In this document: positions 15,290 through 23,850 of the stretch, piece by piece
Layout of the letters: each line of letters starts with the position of its first letter
Numbering within the stretch: position 1 is the first letter of the stretch
DNA from: a virus
Strand: one strand, 5' to 3'
DNA length: 35,901 nucleotides
Virus record (IMG/VR): IMGVR_UViG_3300030616_000055
Location: 1 to 35,901 of that record
Notes under the pieces: model-generated
The model's database searches: none
Seen by the model: only the letters and a program-made list of their open reading frames with translations
What the model was told of the DNA's origin: nothing
Translations under genes and position numbers: made by a program

Positions 15290-15700
15290 ATGAAACATGA
15301 TTACATTTTAGGAAAAAAAGCAGCAGAAAATGAACTTGAAAAAATGCTCGATTATTATGAAATTGACATTGACGAAATCGAAGACAAAGATCTGAAGCGT
15401 GCCATCAAACAGGGATATGACCGCCTTATTAAAGCTGTCAGGCTTGGCCGCCTTGAAGTCAAACTTGAAGACGGAATAAAAGTCATCCAGAAAACACGGT
15501 CAGGGACTGTTATTGAATATGAAGAAATCGACGGTAACGCAAAAACAGCAATGGCCGGAAAACAGGAAGGCGACTATTACGGGAAATCGTATGCCCTTAT
15601 GGGAAGCCTGTCAAAACTTGGCGAGTCAGCGATTAAACAGTTGAAAGGTGTTGATCTTTCCCTTGTAGAAGTTCTCGGTATGATTTTTTTATCAGTGTAG
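15290..15700 (+). CDS. Tail assembly chaperone (short form)
   Basis: This 136-residue protein is the short form of the tail assembly chaperone that coats the tape measure before the tube grows. It has the usual acidic and helical character: ENELEKMLDYYEIDIDEIED, then an RLGRLEVKLEDG hairpin and a C-terminal LMGSLSKLGESAIKQLKG. I chose the ATG at 15290 because AAGGAG lies before it. It ends at a slippery TTTTTTA, after which a -1 shift joins the next frame to give a longer form. Its place directly before the tape measure, and the slippery site, make the assignment firm. Confidence 0.85.
   Translation: MKHDYILGKKAAENELEKMLDYYEIDIDEIEDKDLKRAIKQGYDRLIKAVRLGRLEVKLEDGIKVIQKTRSGTVIEYEEIDGNAKTAMAGKQEGDYYGKSYALMGSLSKLGESAIKQLKGVDLSLVEVLGMIFLSV
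15685..15691 (+). promoter_or_regulatory. Programmed -1 frameshift slippery site
   Basis: The heptamer T TTT TTA lies in the zero frame as codons TTT TTA, three codons before the short form's stop at 15698. A -1 slip continues as ATC AGT GTA GAG CGT ATG and stays open to 15843. This is the standard arrangement of tail chaperone genes in lambda, P2 and Mu. No obvious stimulating hairpin was checked by folding. Confidence 0.8.
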
Positions 15701-15843
15701 AGCGTATGGGGCAGTGGATGTTAAACCTGTTCTACAGAAAGCAATCAATCTCAGATATACGCTCGCTGAGATATGCAGAATTAAAAATGTGGAATGGGTT
15801 TCATGAAATAATTGAAAAAGCGGAGACACCGAAAGATGCCTGA
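15691..15843 (+). CDS. Tail chaperone C-terminal extension (-1 frame)
   Basis: This frame is entered by the -1 slip at 15685-15691 and adds 50 residues, so the fused protein would be about 184 residues. The extension reads SVERMGQWMLNLFYRKQSIS and then DIRSLRYAELKMWNGFHEII, the aromatic and charged helical character of lambda T or P2 E' extensions, which bind the tape measure and recruit tube subunits. There is no good ribosome binding site before its internal ATG at 15706-15708, which supports expression as a fusion only. It overlaps the start of the tape measure gene by eight bases. Confidence 0.78.
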   Translation: MSVERMGQWMLNLFYRKQSISDIRSLRYAELKMWNGFHEIIEKAETPKDA

Positions 15844-17617
15844 TTTTGCAGTCAAAACAAGATTCACAGCCTATGACGGATTGACGCCGAAAATCAACCG
15901 CATGGATAGAGCTATAAAAAAATTAACAAGCACTGCAAAAATGTTTGCAGGTATGGCAGCGACTATGGGCATTGCAATGGTCGGCAAAGAGTTTCTTGAC
16001 TTTGACCACGCAATCACAAAAGCAAGCGCAAAATTTCCTGATCTCAACAGAAACACAAAAGAAGGACAACAAACTCTTGCCGCACTTGGCAAAACAGCGC
16101 GGGAAGTTGGCGCAACAACTCAATTCAGCGCGGCCGATGCAGCTGCCGGACTTGACTTTTTGGCAATGGCAGGTTTTAACGCAAAACAGGCAATGTCATT
16201 ATTACCGGGTGTGACAAACCTTGCAGTCGTCGCAGATGTTGACCTTGCCAGAGCTACAGATATCGCTTCTGACTCCCTCGGCGCCTTTGGTCTTATGACA
16301 AAAAATACTGTACAACTTCAAAAGAATTTTACTCGCGTACAAGATGTAATGGCGAAAACAATAACTTTGACAAATACAAACATGGAGGATTTGTTTGAGT
16401 CAATAAAATTTGGTGGTCCAGCATTTACTGCAGCAGGTCAATCAATGGAAACATTTAATGCAATTGCTGGACGCATGGCATCATCAGGCATAAAAGGCAG
16501 TAATGCCGGTACCGCGTTACGATCTGCAATAACACGATTACAGAAACCAACGCGCGAAGTTCATAGGGGGCTTGCAGAATTTAATCTGTCAGTCGAAAAA
16601 ATAACAAAAGACGGAAAGCTCATGGACATGGTAGACATCATGAAAATGATGGAAAAGAACAGTAAAAAGATGGCGCGGGTACAGAGAAATGCCGCATTGA
16701 CGATGATTGTCGGTAAAAACGCAGTGTCAGGATGGGCCGCAGTCATGAATGAAGGCGTCAAAGAAACCGAAGATTTGAAAAAACAATTATTGTCTTCATC
16801 TGGTGCCGCTTCAAAGATGGCTGAAATAATTAACTCATCACTGATAAATCAATTAAAGGGCTTATGGTCAGCAATCGTTGAAATTGGTATTGCTTTTATG
16901 AGCGGATTTTCAAAAAAAGGATCAAATGCGATTAAGTCGGTAACCGATGCAGTCAGGGCACTGTCCCCTGTATTTGAAGTACTCGGTAAAATAGTTTCAT
17001 ATATTGCAGGATGGATGCCGCTCTTAATAAAATCATGGATTGCTTATAAGGTTGTTTTGCTTGCGGTATCAGGATATCAAAAAGCCATGATTGCTATGGG
17101 CTGGATAAAATATTTATGGATGATGAGACGCGCAATCATGCAGGCAGCCACGATGACAAAAGCGTGGGGAGTCGCACAGAAAGGCGTAAACTTTGTTTTA
17201 TCAGCAAATCCAATAGGCGTCGTGATCATGGCAATTGCCGCACTTGGCTATGCTATTTACGACCTATATCAAAACTGGGATAAATACGTTTTAAAAATGA
17301 AATTACGTGTTCAAGAATTGATTTTAAAATGGCGTATTTTTAAAGCAGAGCTTTACCGTGTCGGCACTATGGTAAACCTTGTTGATAAAAAAACCGCCGC
17401 GATGGCATCAATGGATGTTGTAGAGACAATGATCAAAGGTCAGAAAATGGCGCGTGAACTAAATGCACTTAACGCACAGACCAATGCTCCTCAATCAGCA
17501 TCGACAAAATCAACATTGACCGGTCAAATAAATGTCAATGCCCCTGAAGGCACAACGGTTAGCAGCAAAACAACAGGACCAAATAAAATCAATATGCAAA
17601 TGGCGGGCGCTCAATGA
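15836..17617 (+). CDS. Tail tape measure protein
   Basis: This 593-residue protein sets tail length and is ejected ahead of DNA. It shows the conserved family core near residues 50-150: FDHAITKASAKFPDLNR, GKTAREVGATTQFSAADAAA, GLDFLAMAGFNAKQAMSLLPG and LGAFGLMT. Hydrophobic segments follow at about 355-420 and 450-475, expected for membrane insertion. It is a short tape measure; at roughly 0.15 nm per residue the tail would be about 90 nm (a rule-of-thumb estimate). I chose the ATG at 15836 rather than one 24 bases upstream, because it overlaps the chaperone stop closely and starts MPDFAVKT, a typical N terminus. GGAG lies about 11 bases upstream. Confidence 0.92.
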   Translation: MPDFAVKTRFTAYDGLTPKINRMDRAIKKLTSTAKMFAGMAATMGIAMVGKEFLDFDHAITKASAKFPDLNRNTKEGQQTLAALGKTAREVGATTQFSAADAAAGLDFLAMAGFNAKQAMSLLPGVTNLAVVADVDLARATDIASDSLGAFGLMTKNTVQLQKNFTRVQDVMAKTITLTNTNMEDLFESIKFGGPAFTAAGQSMETFNAIAGRMASSGIKGSNAGTALRSAITRLQKPTREVHRGLAEFNLSVEKITKDGKLMDMVDIMKMMEKNSKKMARVQRNAALTMIVGKNAVSGWAAVMNEGVKETEDLKKQLLSSSGAASKMAEIINSSLINQLKGLWSAIVEIGIAFMSGFSKKGSNAIKSVTDAVRALSPVFEVLGKIVSYIAGWMPLLIKSWIAYKVVLLAVSGYQKAMIAMGWIKYLWMMRRAIMQAATMTKAWGVAQKGVNFVLSANPIGVVIMAIAALGYAIYDLYQNWDKYVLKMKLRVQELILKWRIFKAELYRVGTMVNLVDKKTAAMASMDVVETMIKGQKMARELNALNAQTNAPQSASTKSTLTGQINVNAPEGTTVSSKTTGPNKINMQMAGAQ

Positions 17618-18885
17618 CATGGACAAGAAACGTTCGTGAAAAAATAGAACTTATATCACCGAATGGCGCGTCATACCAGGCACTATGGCGTGGTAACGAA
17701 AGAACGTTTGATAAAAAACTCGGACGTTTTGATATACCGCGATTTAAAGGGACCATCGTCCAAGACCTCGGCCCGCGTTCATGGGAATACCCTCTGACAA
17801 TTTTTTTTGAAGGCTCTGATCACGATGAACAGGCAGACGAATTTTTAACAACACTTTACGAAGAAGACGGACAATGGGAAGTTTTACATCCAACAAAAGG
17901 CACCATTGCATTGCAGCTTGTTTCGGTAAGTGAAGCAATTCAACCAATTGAAAATGGAAACTATACAGAAATATCAACTCAATGGGTCGAGCCTGCAAAC
18001 GTTGATATTTTACTCAGCACGCAGGAATTAGAAACATCTATATTAGATCAAATAATTCAGGCACAGAAAGATTTTATATCAGGTCTGCAAAGTTTAAGGT
18101 CAGCCGCTTACGCAACAGTACAAGCCGCGATAAATGCATTTCAAAAAGTGACAGGTTTTGCAAATAAGGTTCTTGGGGAGCTTACTAAAACAGTTGCACT
18201 TGTGCAAGATACATTTAATAGTATTTCGTCTTCTCTTACAGCCGCAATCGCTCAATACGATATTAGCAATACTGACCCAGGTACAATCGGCGCATTACTA
18301 CAGCAGTTAGTCGGTGAGCCTGCAAATGTATCAACTGATTTTGCAACACGAAAATCTTATTATGATGATTTTATCACAGAGGCTGAAACTGTTTTTACCG
18401 ACAACGTGACAGAGGAAGACATCAACACCGCGATAGTAACAGAATTTTCTATCCTTTCAGCGTTTACGGTTTTCTGTAATATTTGTGTAACATCAGAATA
18501 TAACAGCCGCGCCGATGTCGTAACAGTAATGAATTCACTTGCTGACACGTTTCAATCAATCGTTGTTTCGCTCGATGAGCAGCAGGACAAATACAGAGAT
18601 AACTCAATTGACTTTCAGTTTTTTTCAAACCTTGATGGATATACTTCAATCACATTGTTGTTTCAGCAAACACAAAGATATTTATTAAATCAATTTTATA
18701 ACCTGCGCGCTGAAAAAAGATTCACATTAAAAAATGATCGTTCACCGATTGAAATTACTGTGACTGAATACGGCACGTTAGGAGAAGACGATGAAAACTA
18801 TGATTTATTTTTGACATCAAATAAATTAGAAGGCAATGACATTTTGTTATTAAGGGCCGGTACAGAGGTTGTAGTGTATGTCTAA
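17614..18885 (+). CDS. DNA circularisation/baseplate protein, Mu gpN-like
   Basis: This 423-residue protein carries the N-terminal domain known from Mu gpN and its family (historically named DNA circulation). Seen here are VREKIELISPNGASYQALWR, GRFDIPRFKGTIVQDLG and WEYPLTIFFEGSDHD, followed by ADEFLTTLYEEDGQWEVLHP. In Mu-type particles this protein forms part of the baseplate hub below the tube, and is needed for tail assembly. The C-terminal part is helical and threonine- and serine-rich. It overlaps the tape measure gene by four bases and the next gene by eight, in the order N then P, as in Mu. Confidence 0.88.
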   Translation: MTWTRNVREKIELISPNGASYQALWRGNERTFDKKLGRFDIPRFKGTIVQDLGPRSWEYPLTIFFEGSDHDEQADEFLTTLYEEDGQWEVLHPTKGTIALQLVSVSEAIQPIENGNYTEISTQWVEPANVDILLSTQELETSILDQIIQAQKDFISGLQSLRSAAYATVQAAINAFQKVTGFANKVLGELTKTVALVQDTFNSISSSLTAAIAQYDISNTDPGTIGALLQQLVGEPANVSTDFATRKSYYDDFITEAETVFTDNVTEEDINTAIVTEFSILSAFTVFCNICVTSEYNSRADVVTVMNSLADTFQSIVVSLDEQQDKYRDNSIDFQFFSNLDGYTSITLLFQQTQRYLLNQFYNLRAEKRFTLKNDRSPIEITVTEYGTLGEDDENYDLFLTSNKLEGNDILLLRAGTEVVVYV

Positions 18886-19963
18886 TATTCCGTACAAAAT
18901 ATCAGGCAATGGCAAAAATGATTTTACCCTGAATATTGAAGGCCGTGAAATACCGGTGCTCAATGCCCGCTATATTCGCACTATGGATACAATAGCTGAT
19001 GCCGTATCCTGTACATTTCCGTGGTTTCCCGGCCACGATAATTTTATAGATGCCGTCACGCGTCCTTTTGCTTATACTCAGTGCGGAATTTATATCGGCA
19101 ATGATTTACAGATGAAAGGCATTTTGTATAATGTCAGACAAAGAATTGACAGTAACGGCCGTGTTAAAGATTTAGAAATTTGGACAAAAACAGCTAATGT
19201 TGTTGACTCGTCGAATCGTTATCCATTCGAGGAAAACAATCTCGATTTATTCGAACGCATAGAATCACAGATGAACAGCACAGTCACTGGCCGTAACATG
19301 GAAATTCAAACAATAATTGATGACGGCGTAAATATAGGCGGAAAATTTAAAAGAGTTTCTGTTAGCGAAACAGGCAATCTTTTTGAAAGTTTGAAAAAAT
19401 TAGCAGCACAACGCGGTTGCCTTTTGAGTAATACAATCGACGGTGATATTTTAATAACTAAGGCGAAATTAAACAGTAAGCCGGTAGGAACCATTGAAGA
19501 AGGCAGTGCATTTACAGAAAATTTTTCTGTTAAATTTGACGGCAGAAAACGATATCAAGAATACGCAGCAATAGCCACAAGCGCGTCAAAAACGAGATCA
19601 CGCAAAAGACAAACGGATTCAGATGACGTAGTGACCACGCCGCGATTTTTAACATTTAACACAGATGATGGATTGCCAGGCGAAGCAGTTAACGCAGCGA
19701 TATGGAGAAAAAATAAATCAGCAGCGGAGGCAATGAGCTTTCAGGTACCGGTTAACACATGGTATGCTCCTGATGGTAACTTGTGGCGTGAAAATACATT
19801 GCTGACCGTAAAATCAGAAACGATGTCAATCCCTGATGGATTTACATTTTTAATTACACGAGTTGAATTTATTTTTGAAGAAAACGGAGTTAGCGCAAAT
19901 CTTGACGTTAAACCGCCATCGCTTTATAGCACTGGAGAAATAGAGGAGCCTTGGACGACATGA
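18878..19963 (+). CDS. Baseplate hub protein, Mu gpP-like
   Basis: This 361-residue protein corresponds to Mu gpP (gp44), the gp27-like hub trimer to which tube and spike attach. The pattern includes NIEGREIPVLNARYIRTMDT, DAVSCTFPWFPGHDN, YTQCGIYIGNDLQMKGILYN and the later AVNAAIWRKNKSAAEAMSFQ with VNTWYAPDGNLWRENTLLTV, a typical ending with the outlet of the late pseudo-hexameric domain. It lies between the gpN-like and gp45-like genes, overlapping both. GGAG-like sequence before its ATG is weak, consistent with coupling to the upstream gene. Confidence 0.87.
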   Translation: MSNIPYKISGNGKNDFTLNIEGREIPVLNARYIRTMDTIADAVSCTFPWFPGHDNFIDAVTRPFAYTQCGIYIGNDLQMKGILYNVRQRIDSNGRVKDLEIWTKTANVVDSSNRYPFEENNLDLFERIESQMNSTVTGRNMEIQTIIDDGVNIGGKFKRVSVSETGNLFESLKKLAAQRGCLLSNTIDGDILITKAKLNSKPVGTIEEGSAFTENFSVKFDGRKRYQEYAAIATSASKTRSRKRQTDSDDVVTTPRFLTFNTDDGLPGEAVNAAIWRKNKSAAEAMSFQVPVNTWYAPDGNLWRENTLLTVKSETMSIPDGFTFLITRVEFIFEENGVSANLDVKPPSLYSTGEIEEPWTT

Positions 19964-20487
19964 TAGGGATTGTAAAGGGACGTGAAATAAAACCAAATAA
20001 AGATGGCACGGTTGACCGTATTTTATTACAGGTTGAATTTACAGAAAATGATGTAAGAACAATCGAGCTCATGCCGGGGAACGGTGTTGATTTTAATCCT
20101 GTCACAGGTTCACGCGTTTTTGTTGCCAGTGATTCAGATAGTTATCAACTGGCAATTGCAAGCACAGATGACATTGAACCAGAATCAAACACCGGCGAAT
20201 ATGAAATTTATAGCAACGATTCAGGCACAAAAAAAGCAAAGATAAAATTAAAAACAGATGAGGAAATTGTTATCAATGACGGCACCGATTACGCGGTTGC
20301 ATTCAATGAATTAAAAACAGCTTTTGACCAATTAAAATCTGATTTTGATAATTTTGTAAATACCATTTTTAATTTACATAACCACCCTACTGCCCCTACT
20401 GGCCCTGTGTCTGTGCCATCAGTTACAGGTAGTTCAAGCACTGCAGACATTGACCCGGCAAAAGTCGATAAAGTGAGGTTGCCATGA
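19960..20487 (+). CDS. Baseplate central spike, Mu gp45-like
   Basis: This 175-residue protein is the membrane-piercing spike. It has an N-terminal OB-type strand region (MIGIVKGREIKPNKDG, RILLQVEFTENDVRTIELMPG), a middle beta-helix type section with repeated short strands, and a C-terminal LHNHPTAPTGPVSVPS. The HxH pair is the kind of motif that holds an iron ion at the tip of such spikes. I use the ATG at 19960, which overlaps the gpP-like stop by four bases; a TTG nine bases upstream is too close to the GAGGAG site. It is followed by the gp46-like gene with a four-base overlap. Confidence 0.85.
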   Translation: MIGIVKGREIKPNKDGTVDRILLQVEFTENDVRTIELMPGNGVDFNPVTGSRVFVASDSDSYQLAIASTDDIEPESNTGEYEIYSNDSGTKKAKIKLKTDEEIVINDGTDYAVAFNELKTAFDQLKSDFDNFVNTIFNLHNHPTAPTGPVSVPSVTGSSSTADIDPAKVDKVRLP

Positions 20488-20939
20488 CTGTTTACAACAG
20501 ATTTTACGGAGACCCAAAAATAAAAGTCACAGACTCAGGGGCGTCTATGACTTTTAAGGGTGGTCAACCTGTCATGGATCAGGGCCTTGAAAATGCTGTA
20601 ATAATTTCATTGTTTACAAAGCCCGGATTTTGGGGCAACGATTTAATCCGTGAACAATCGCAAAAAATAGGAAGTAAATACGAGAGACAGCGCACTATCA
20701 TTGATGTGCAAACAATAAACGATGTAAGAGACGACGCTAAAAATGCCTTAAAATGGATGCGTGATAAAAATGTTGCAAGCAAAATTGATATTGCGGCTAC
20801 AAATCCATATAACGATCAAATACAAACTGCAATAAAGATTTATCTGCCCGGGCAAGATGCGCAGGAATTACTGTTTTTTAAAAATGGTATTAACTGGATA
20901 AATCAGGCATTAAATCCAGCATATGAAAGGATTGAATAA
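20484..20939 (+). CDS. Baseplate wedge protein, Mu gp46/gp25-like
   Basis: This 151-residue protein corresponds to Mu gp46, a gp25-like baseplate wedge component that helps trigger sheath contraction. The family pattern is seen in GASMTFKGGQPVMDQGLENA, VIISLFTKPGFWGNDL, and AKNALKWMRDKNVASKIDI with the later IKIYLPGQDAQELLFF. Size agrees with Mu gp46. It overlaps the spike gene by four bases, and its own end holds AAGGATTG, the likely ribosome site for the 31-residue ORF that follows. The order gp45, gp46, gp47, gp48 is that of Mu. Confidence 0.87.
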   Translation: MTVYNRFYGDPKIKVTDSGASMTFKGGQPVMDQGLENAVIISLFTKPGFWGNDLIREQSQKIGSKYERQRTIIDVQTINDVRDDAKNALKWMRDKNVASKIDIAATNPYNDQIQTAIKIYLPGQDAQELLFFKNGINWINQALNPAYERIE

Positions 20940-21035
20940 ATGATTAAAAAAAATATTTATAACGGTAAAAATGGAAATGGTTATCAACCAATAAAAATTG
21001 AAGACAAGATAACGCAACCACCACGGAGACCATAA
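20940..21035 (+). CDS. 31-residue microprotein ORF between gp46 and gp47
   Basis: A short frame with AAGGA nine bases before its ATG begins directly after the gp46-like stop. It encodes 31 residues, basic, reading KNIYNGKNGNGYQPIKIED and ending in QPPRRP. It ends four bases before the ATG of the baseplate J-like gene and its 3' end contributes CGGAGA to that gene's ribosome site. It may serve as a coupling leader, or be a small structural peptide. No family is recognised. It could be a chance frame, but it exactly fills the space between two coding regions that otherwise touch or overlap. Confidence 0.5.
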   Translation: MIKKNIYNGKNGNGYQPIKIEDKITQPPRRP

Positions 21036-21039
21036 TAAA

Positions 21040-22215
21040 ATGAGCTACAGAATACCGACAACACAGGAATTATATGAGGAACATCTTGCGCGGCTTGAAA
21101 CTGAGCTTGCACAGGAATCACCGCTTTTAGACGTCGCCTTTTTGCGTGTACTCGCAATCACTGAAGCCGGTCTCGATATCGGGCATTATAAATTTGCGGC
21201 AAATGCTGTATTGCAAAACCTTGCACTTACCGCAACCGGTACCGGGCTTGACCGTATAGGCAATGATAACGATACGCCACGCAAGGGCGCAGAAGCGGCA
21301 ATACTCACAGCAACATTGACGGCAACAACCGGCACGGAAATACCATCGACAACAGATTTTTACAGTGATGTCAATGGTCTCAGGTATCGCCCAGAAGAAA
21401 CAGTAACCGCAGCCGCTGGAGTTGCGACGCTGTCACTAAAATGCACAGAACTCGGTACAGCCGGAAATATGGACGTTGGCAATACTTTTTCAATTGCGTC
21501 ACAAATCGCAGGAGCTGAAACGGTCGCAACAGTTACGGTAGTTGATACCGTTGGCGCAGAGGAAGAGTCAGACGCAGATTACAGACCGCGTGTTCTTTTT
21601 GCTCAACGTGCCGTAACAGGTGGCGCAAATGCAACTGATCATAAAATATGGGCCGAAGAAGTCAGTGGAGTCAGACGGACTTTCCCATACGCAGGACGTC
21701 CGGCAAGTGAAGGCGCAAGTGTCCCCGGTGACAGACTTATATACGTCGAGGCAACAACTGATATTGATTCCGATGGAATCGCGCCCGGTGCGTTATTAGA
21801 TTCTATCAGAGATTCAATAAACACTGACCCTGATACAGGATTAAGTCGATCAGTTTTAGGTCTTACTGATGACACACTTTTTATTGAGTCGATTTCACGT
21901 ACAGCAATCATCGTTACAATTTCTGACCTTACAGTTGACGCATCAGAAGAGTCTGCCTGTAAATCAGACATTGAAGATGCACTTGATTTATATTTGCGTA
22001 ACATTGCACCATTTATTGACGGCGTGGATGCAGAGATTGACCGTAACGATTCAATTACAAATCCTTCTGTTAATGAAATTGTACAAGACGTTTTAAAGTC
22101 ATACGGTGCAACGGCTGAACTTGTCAGGTTCGGACTTGTCGCTGGTGTTTATATAAATCTGTATTTTCTTGACCCTGGAGAACTTACAAAATTAGGGAGC
22201 ATGATATATGTTTAG
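21040..22215 (+). CDS. Baseplate J-like protein, Mu gp47
   Basis: This 391-residue protein is the gp6-like wedge of the baseplate (baseplate J family). It has the typical ALTATGTGLDRIGNDNDTPR region, the beta-sandwich stretch with GAEAAILTATLTATTGTEIP, and the conserved EEESDADYRPRVLFAQRAV plus VSGVRRTFPYAGRP found in this family, then a C-terminal SVNEIVQDVL-like helix. It would form the ring that links hub to sheath and tail fibres. CGGAGA precedes the ATG. The 3' end overlaps the next gene by eight bases. Confidence 0.92.
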   Translation: MSYRIPTTQELYEEHLARLETELAQESPLLDVAFLRVLAITEAGLDIGHYKFAANAVLQNLALTATGTGLDRIGNDNDTPRKGAEAAILTATLTATTGTEIPSTTDFYSDVNGLRYRPEETVTAAAGVATLSLKCTELGTAGNMDVGNTFSIASQIAGAETVATVTVVDTVGAEEESDADYRPRVLFAQRAVTGGANATDHKIWAEEVSGVRRTFPYAGRPASEGASVPGDRLIYVEATTDIDSDGIAPGALLDSIRDSINTDPDTGLSRSVLGLTDDTLFIESISRTAIIVTISDLTVDASEESACKSDIEDALDLYLRNIAPFIDGVDAEIDRNDSITNPSVNEIVQDVLKSYGATAELVRFGLVAGVYINLYFLDPGELTKLGSMIYV

Positions 22216-23005
22216 CAGGCGTGTAATATCAGCTATTTTCCCCGAAGGTCAGGCATGGGAACCGGCCGTTGACAGCGACTACGACCTTCTGTTAAACGGC
22301 ATAGGCGCAAACAGTGACGCGGTAAAAGATGACCTTGATTTATTGAGACATATCCGAAACCCGTGGAAAACACCGGTATTGTCAGACCTCGAAAGAGAGT
22401 TTGCAGTTATCCCGTCGGCCACGGCGACGGATGCAGAACGACGGGAAAGACTCGCTACTAAAATGTTTCAGCGGTCAAGTTTGCCGACGTATGAATTTTT
22501 AGAAAGTAAATTGCAGTCAGCTGGTTTCAATGTTCAAGTACACGCAAATTCACCGGCGGTTGATCCTGCAATATTTTTAGATGAGTCTTTTCAGATGACT
22601 GCAGGTGATACCATTCCCGGTGGCAATGATGCACAATGTGGAGAAGCAGAAGCATACTGTGGTCGCATTGGTGGTGAATTGCTTGTCAATGGCGATATTT
22701 TTAATGCGTTTCCAAATTATACAGTCGAGTGCGACGAACCTGATGCACTGTGCGGCGAAACTGAATCAGTCGCGGGTAATTATGATTCGATACGGCTTGA
22801 ATCTGTCGAATACGATATCCCGCCTTCTGACTATTGGCCGTTAATATTTTTTGTCGGAGGTGACGCAACACGAAACGCACTAGGAGAATTAACAAATATT
22901 GACATTGCACCAATAGCGGTTGAACGCCAAAGAGAATTTAAAAATATAATTTTGAGACACAAGCCCATGTTTTCGTGGGCTGCTTTAATAGTTGTTTATT
23001 CATAA
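22208..23005 (+). CDS. Tail protein gp48/YmfQ-like (DUF2313)
   Basis: This 265-residue protein matches the Mu gp48/YmfQ type that follows gp47 in Mu-like baseplates and helps attach fibres. The N-terminal half shows VISAIFPEGQAWEP, SDYDLLLNGIGANSDAVKDD and PWKTPVLSDLEREFAVIP, then ERRERLATKMFQRS. The second half is a cysteine-containing beta-rich insertion with DAQCGEAEAYCGR and DEPDALCGETESVAG; the paired CG motifs are a short internal repeat. AGGGAGC lies before the ATG. It overlaps the upstream gene by eight bases and is followed by the fibre gene after 12 bases. Confidence 0.87.
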   Translation: MFSRRVISAIFPEGQAWEPAVDSDYDLLLNGIGANSDAVKDDLDLLRHIRNPWKTPVLSDLEREFAVIPSATATDAERRERLATKMFQRSSLPTYEFLESKLQSAGFNVQVHANSPAVDPAIFLDESFQMTAGDTIPGGNDAQCGEAEAYCGRIGGELLVNGDIFNAFPNYTVECDEPDALCGETESVAGNYDSIRLESVEYDIPPSDYWPLIFFVGGDATRNALGELTNIDIAPIAVERQREFKNIILRHKPMFSWAALIVVYS

Positions 23006-23017
23006 GGAGGAAAAATA

Positions 23018-23839
23018 ATGATAGATTATTTAGCAAGTTTTACCAATACAGACGGATCGGCCTTCCCAGACACAGAGGCAGTCAACGTAACGGCCCCCGG
23101 TTCCGGAGACGGAACAGAGTTTGTTGCCATTTTAGTCAATGACATTTGGGGTAGGGCTCAGGCAATTATGAATTATGCAGGCCTCACCCCGGATGGAGTA
23201 ACCGAAGCAGATGGAACCGCTCAGATTTTAGAGGCCCTTTCCCGCGGTTGGGCTATCGGTCCCGGCATGGGAGTTATTTACTGGAAAAATGGAACACCGG
23301 CTGCAAATGGCGACAGAGTTTTACTGTTGCAAGGTCAAGGCGTTTTGGTTGCGTCATTCCCCCTTTTGGTTGCCGAATGTTATGTTGGTGACGCAAATAA
23401 TGCAGCGGTCGCAGCAGGCGGCGGATTTTTTTATAAAGCCGATAACGCCGATGGATCAAGCCCGAATACCGCTGGTATATATTTTATTTTGCCAGAAACT
23501 CGCGGCTATGCTCTTCGAGGATTAGATGCAGCCGCCGCAGTTGACCCCGATGGCGCAAGCCGGTACTTGGGTGATGTTCAGGCTGACGCAATACAATATC
23601 ATGACCATTTTAAATTTTTCGAAGGCAGCTCGAGTTCTATCCTTACAAGTGCCGAAACACCATATCGGCAAGGCACCGGCGCAAGTGTAGAGTACGCTAT
23701 TACATCTGATGGGTCAAGTGCCGCAGATAGGGGTTTGTCTAATGGAGACCCGCAAACACAGGCCGGAAAGGGGGCTGTTAGCGTCGATTCAGAAACTCGC
23801 ATAGCAAACGTATCAACAAATTTTGGGATAACATATTAA
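23018..23839 (+). CDS. Tail fibre protein with collar-type domain
   Basis: This 273-residue protein is a short fibre. A collar-like region starts around residue 85: MGVIYWKNGTPAANGDRVLL, GGGFFYKADNADG, then GIYFILPETRGYALRGLDA. Next comes VQADAIQYHDHFKFFEGSSS, the 'Q.D..K.H.H' pattern that begins the distal receptor-binding part of many tail fibres. The N-terminal 80 residues should attach to the baseplate. AAGGAGG precedes the ATG. It is short for a main fibre, so it may be one part of a larger fibre or act alone on a near receptor. The distal 60 residues are the likely host-range determinant. Confidence 0.85.
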   Translation: MIDYLASFTNTDGSAFPDTEAVNVTAPGSGDGTEFVAILVNDIWGRAQAIMNYAGLTPDGVTEADGTAQILEALSRGWAIGPGMGVIYWKNGTPAANGDRVLLLQGQGVLVASFPLLVAECYVGDANNAAVAAGGGFFYKADNADGSSPNTAGIYFILPETRGYALRGLDAAAAVDPDGASRYLGDVQADAIQYHDHFKFFEGSSSSILTSAETPYRQGTGASVEYAITSDGSSAADRGLSNGDPQTQAGKGAVSVDSETRIANVSTNFGITY

Positions 23840-23850
23840 AAGGAGTCCAA

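Noticed and set aside
16368-16400. TTGACAAATACA in the tape measure gene, matching 12 bases of the shared promoter
   Set aside because: No -10, no palindrome, in the middle of a well-conserved coding frame; likely chance.
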